Source of the DNA: Sanderia malayensis
Taxonomy: Eukaryota; Cnidaria; Scyphozoa; Semaeostomeae; Pelagiidae
Length of the DNA stretch: 64,000 bases
Assembly (NCBI GenBank): GCA_013076295.1
Contig: RQOL01000024.1
Coordinates: forward strand, 2,557,158-2,621,157
Direction of reading: 5' to 3'
Position 1 is the stretch's first letter. Each line of letters begins with the position of its first letter. A program made the translations under genes and the position numbers. This document shows, piece after piece, positions 61,004 through 64,000 of the stretch. The notes beneath the pieces were generated by a model. That model saw only the letters and a program-made list of their open reading frames with translations, searched no databases and was not told where the DNA came from.

Positions 61004-61313
61004 ACCTTCATGAAACGAAAACTGTCTTTTCTCCAACAACAACCCGCAAGTGCTCATCACGAAATTCTTCTGAAATTGTTGATACTTGCAAATCCAAGTA
61101 TTCTTTCGCAATAAAAAGCGTCCGATCACTCACCTACAAGAGTTTATTCTAGTCTGATGAAACTCAAAGTGAGTTTATGTATTGATGATCTATCAACATA
61201 ACAGATTTCTCTTTTGTCAATTCTACATACACATGTTCCTGTTGATTCTGAAAACGTAGAAAGTGAAATAATGCAATCTTTTACGAAGAGTGAAAATTTC
61301 CAATTGTTAACTG

Positions 61314-61496
61314 GGAGATTTGACTGCCAAAATTGTCCAAGCAGAAAGTCAAGTGGAAAAGCTGGAATTGCAGTTAACAAAGTTAAAATTGTCTCTTTTT
61401 TCCATTGATAAATTGAAGTCTGATAGCTTTGCAACAAAGTTTTATACTGGCTTTCCCAATTTCTCTTCATTGATGGCAACATTTGAATATTTCTAA
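61314..61496 (+). pseudogene. Transposase coiled-coil and pre-HTH fragment
   Basis: 61 codons, GDLTAKIVQAESQVEKLE then a leucine-rich heptad stretch, IDKLKSDSFATKFYTGFP and SLMATFEYF, ending at TAA. This is the segment that follows THAP in ISL2EU (IS4EU) transposases. Same strand as the left THAP. Confidence 0.75.
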
Positions 61497-61872
61497 CGCA
61501 AAGTGGAACAGATGCAATGTTGGCATGCCATAAAGTCGTCTGGAATTTCTGATACTTGCAAATTCAAGTATTCTTCTCTTGATATGCCAATGAGAACTTT
61601 CCAGGTATTGTGGTGCTTATATTCTGACCACGTTTGGGATTGTGATTTCATAGATGATGGGACCTCTGCATATACTTTGGCACAATCAATTATTAACCTT
61701 GTTGTTGGCAATTCTTTGAACTGTTCAGGCATGTTTTGTGGAATAATTTCTTGAGAAGGTAGTTTGAAAAGAGATGGGAGCTCATTATAAAGAAAACAAA
61801 TCCAAGTTGTATAGATCTTTGAAACATGACTTGAAGAAATGCCAAATTGATCAGCCAGATCATCAACAAAGT
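61493..61872 (-). pseudogene. Transposase HTH and start of DDE domain
   Basis: Continuous minus-strand frame: DDLADQFGISSSHVSKIYTT (HTH), WICFLYNELP, MPEQFKELPTTRLIIDCAKV with the first catalytic Asp, SQTWSEYKHHNTWKVLIGIS, then unrelated sequence to the stop. The remaining catalytic residues are absent. Matches DDE_Tnp_4 (ISL2EU) transposases. Confidence 0.85.
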
Positions 61873-61954
61873 ATCTACAATTTCAGAAGAATTTCGTGAT
61901 GAGCACTTGCGGGTTGTGTTGTTGGAGAAAAGACAGTTTTCGTTTCATGAAGGT

Positions 61955-62224
61955 TTATAACGAAGGCACTGCACCGGAAACAAGACGCCACTTAGTTGGG
62001 TTTCGCTTGATATCAGCCGATGCAAAAAGCTTTTCACACAAGACAGTCGAGTTCGTCACCTTAAAACCGTCCCTGCCGTCTGTTCCTTTTATCAAATCGC
62101 ACCAACGAAGCTTCTCAAAATTTGATTTCGGAAATGTAAAATAATTTAGGCCCATTTGATATCCATCTCAATAAAAATAGCTCTGACAGCCAAAAGTTGC
62201 ACATTGACGCCCCAAAAATTGCAT
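61955..62224 (-). pseudogene. THAP domain, right arm, inactivated
   Basis: Inverted copy of 60734-61003 with the same TGA and the same C-E-K-L. Only a few bases differ between the arms here. Confidence 0.85.
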
Positions 62225-62602
62225 CTTCCTCTGCAGTATGTCTGTAGTCATATCATGTGCGTTTTCGTTACTCATATTAATACTTTCTGTGAATTTTACA
62301 GCAATTTATCAGTAGAGGAAAAAGCACGATTATTGCCTTGAAACGCTGTAAAAGATGTTTGAAAAATGCGCCACTACATCTATAACCTCGATTTCGTGCA
62401 GAGATTCAAGGTGTGAAAACATCGTGAAAGGGGTCTATTGATGAATAGCAGAAAACAAGATATTTTGTTTATTGTTGTTGTTGCTGCACAAGAGGAGAAC
62501 GCTCTTTCATTCCAATTCAACAAAGAAGTGTTTTGTCTGTGGAAAGGTTGGCCAAGATAGTTGCAGTTTTTGCAGCCCGTTTATCTTTGTTTCACCACAG
62601 TC

Positions 62603-64000
62603 ATGGACGACGAAAAACTGGTTTGGGCGCCTGATACAACTGATGGATTTAAACTGGGAAAAATTGTGGATATTGGCACAGATAATATCTCTGTAGCTCC
62701 GTTTGACGCGAAAGGGAAAGTAAGTTTGGCCTAGCTTAAGCTTGCCATGTGTCTTTCATAGTTTATCTTCCGCAAGGACTCCACCTCCTTCCTGTCGTAA
62801 AAAAATCGTCATAAAAACAGTTTATCTGCAAATCTCATGAAAAGTTTTGTTTTATTGTACTACTTTCTTATGAATTTTAACAAATTTTCTTGAATTATTC
62901 CGTCTTTTCGTCTCACTTTCTTCATTTGATATTCTTTGCTCTCCACCCAAAGTAAAGTAGCACAAAGGGGGCGTCTTTCTTCGAAGGATTTAGTTTAAGT
63001 CCCCATCTAAGTTGTCACAAGAAAACCGATATTTTCATCAACAAATAGCAATAAACAGTGACTTTCATTCTTAATCCTTTATAATATTGTCTTCAACACG
63101 TTGGTCTCATTCCTTTATTAAAAAGCTTTGCTAAGGTATAAAACATAACACTAAAAATGTCAGCATTTGCATATCCCTCTAGGTTAACTGCATAAACTAT
63201 GATTTCATTTTAATCCTCTGTGGTATATTTTACAAATTATTCTTTGATCTAAAATCATTTCCATTAACCAATTACATTGCTTCAGAATTAGAATTTTCAG
63301 AGCTATTTTGTACAGCGAGTAAGAGTCTTCATAACATGGGCAGGTGGCTTTTTCAGCAAGCATTTTTATCAAAGATGCTTCATGGCAGGCCTATTGTTCT
63401 TTCCCTGGAAATAATGCTTGCTTCATAATCATAATGTATTCATAATATAACTCCACAACCAACTCTATATCTTTCATCTCATAATTACTCTTTATTTTTC
63501 ACATGAAAAGCTTTTGCAAACGTTTTGAATAATTAAAATGCAGATTATGTCAATATTCTAGCATAAGCTCTGTTTAAAGCATTTTGTTTGTTTTTCTCAT
63601 TGTTTTAGGTTATAGTTGCACCATATAACAGAGTATTTCCTGCAGAAGATGATGTCAATCATGATGTTGATGATAATTGTGAGTATAACATACCATAAAG
63701 GATCTATAAAACCCCATCTCAATTAAGCTTCCTTCATTATTAAGCCTCCTCTCCAGTAAGCCTCCGTTTCAAAATGAGATTTTGGATTATGCCCCTATTG
63801 TATTGGAAGTTGTGAACAATAATGAAATTGTGATAACCATGAAAGCTTATTTCATACAAAGTTATTTTGGGATTTTTATTTGATAATATTATTAAACCCC
63901 TCTTTCCATGAAGCCCCCCTCTCTATTAAGACTTTCTCTGGAATGTTAAACATTGGATAAGTTATTCTGGGCTTAATAGAGCTCTTGCATTGTTTTGCAG
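62603..64000 (+). CDS. MYO6: Myosin VI, first two coding exons
   Basis: Myosin VI is the minus-end-directed actin motor in endocytosis and membrane tethering. Exons 62603-62719 and 63609-63678 give 62 complete residues and leave phase 1. The window ends with TTTTGCAG, so the third exon starts at the next base. The N-terminus reads MDDEKLVWAPDTTDGFKLGK, VDIGTDNISVAP, then VFPAEDDVNHDVDDN. Human myosin VI begins with the same WAP-x-x-TDGF, IVDIG and NQVFPAEED-x-x-x-DVEDN blocks. The motor domain is outside. The ATG is preceded by TTCACCACAGTC, possibly an acceptor for a 5'-UTR exon, and by the palindromic transposon 166 bp upstream. Confidence 0.92.
63690..63945 (+). repeat. Interspersed repeat with AAGCCTCC/AAGCCCCCCT motifs
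   Basis: Repeated short blocks (TTAAGCTTCCTTCATTATTA, TTAAGCCTCC, GAAGCCCCCCTCTCTATTAA) in the myosin VI intron, similar in style to 55140-55310 in PHRF1. No clean termini found. Confidence 0.35.

Larger units (their letters stand above)
60521..62437. mobile_element. Palindromic ISL2EU-type DNA transposon remnant
   Basis: Two inverted arms, 60521-61088 and 61873-62437, about 565 bp each and almost identical. Outer ends are TAGACCCCTTTCACGATG and its complement; TA on both edges could be the 2-bp target duplication. Each arm encodes the THAP-type DNA-binding domain of a THAP plus DDE transposase. The centre differs: the left side continues into the coiled-coil part and the right side, on the minus strand, into the HTH and first catalytic Asp region. 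The element thus looks like two differently deleted copies joined tail to tail. It lies 166 bp before the myosin VI ATG. Confidence 0.85.

Overview
The window is intron-dense nuclear DNA of an animal. It has GT-AG introns, AATAAA signals, single copies of genes that vertebrates keep as paralogues (tomosyn, ARID1), a secreted FGF, an axonemal CFAP95, and many short inverted-repeat DNA elements. It looks like an invertebrate with a vertebrate-like gene set. A cnidarian or another slowly evolving invertebrate fits best, but the phylum cannot be fixed from this sequence.

Layout, left to right: (1) the 3' part of a tomosyn gene (STXBP5 family), + strand, 1-7610, 19 exons in view; (2) a complete afadin gene (AFDN), + strand, 9152-20036, 11 coding exons; (3) COX17, + strand, 21053-21641, two exons; (4) CFAP95, - strand, 22127-23497, five exons, convergent with COX17; (5) 2.4 kb without a recognised gene; (6) a fibroblast growth factor, + strand, 25893-28358, four exons; (7) 2.4 kb without a recognised gene; (8) ARID1 (BAF250/Osa), + strand, 30730-41653, 11 exons; (9) IBTK, + strand, 42676-53947, 28 exons; (10) PHRF1, + strand, 54717-60349, 11 coding exons; (11) a palindromic ISL2EU-type transposon remnant, 60521-62437; (12) the first two coding exons of myosin VI, + strand, from 62603, the window ending exactly at the next acceptor AG.

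All exon chains were built by hand. I required GT/GC-AG borders, matching phase across each junction, and continuity with the known protein family. Every chain keeps frame from first to last exon. The genes do not form one pathway: they cover secretion control (tomosyn), adherens junctions (afadin), copper delivery to cytochrome oxidase (COX17), cilia (CFAP95), signalling (FGF), chromatin remodelling (ARID1), BTK inhibition/CUL3 adaptor (IBTK), ubiquitin/transcription (PHRF1) and actin transport (myosin VI).

The strongest higher-order signal is linkage. As I recall, human STXBP5, AFDN, ARID1B, IBTK and MYO6 are all on 6q, and STXBP5L and COX17 are neighbours at 3q13, so the window looks like a piece of an ancient animal linkage group. 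The other notable features are repeats: a 176-bp satellite array inside IBTK, two GC-AG introns, a duplicated splice donor, at least four families of MITE-like elements, a 91-bp insert with 13-bp target duplications, and minisatellites in most large introns.
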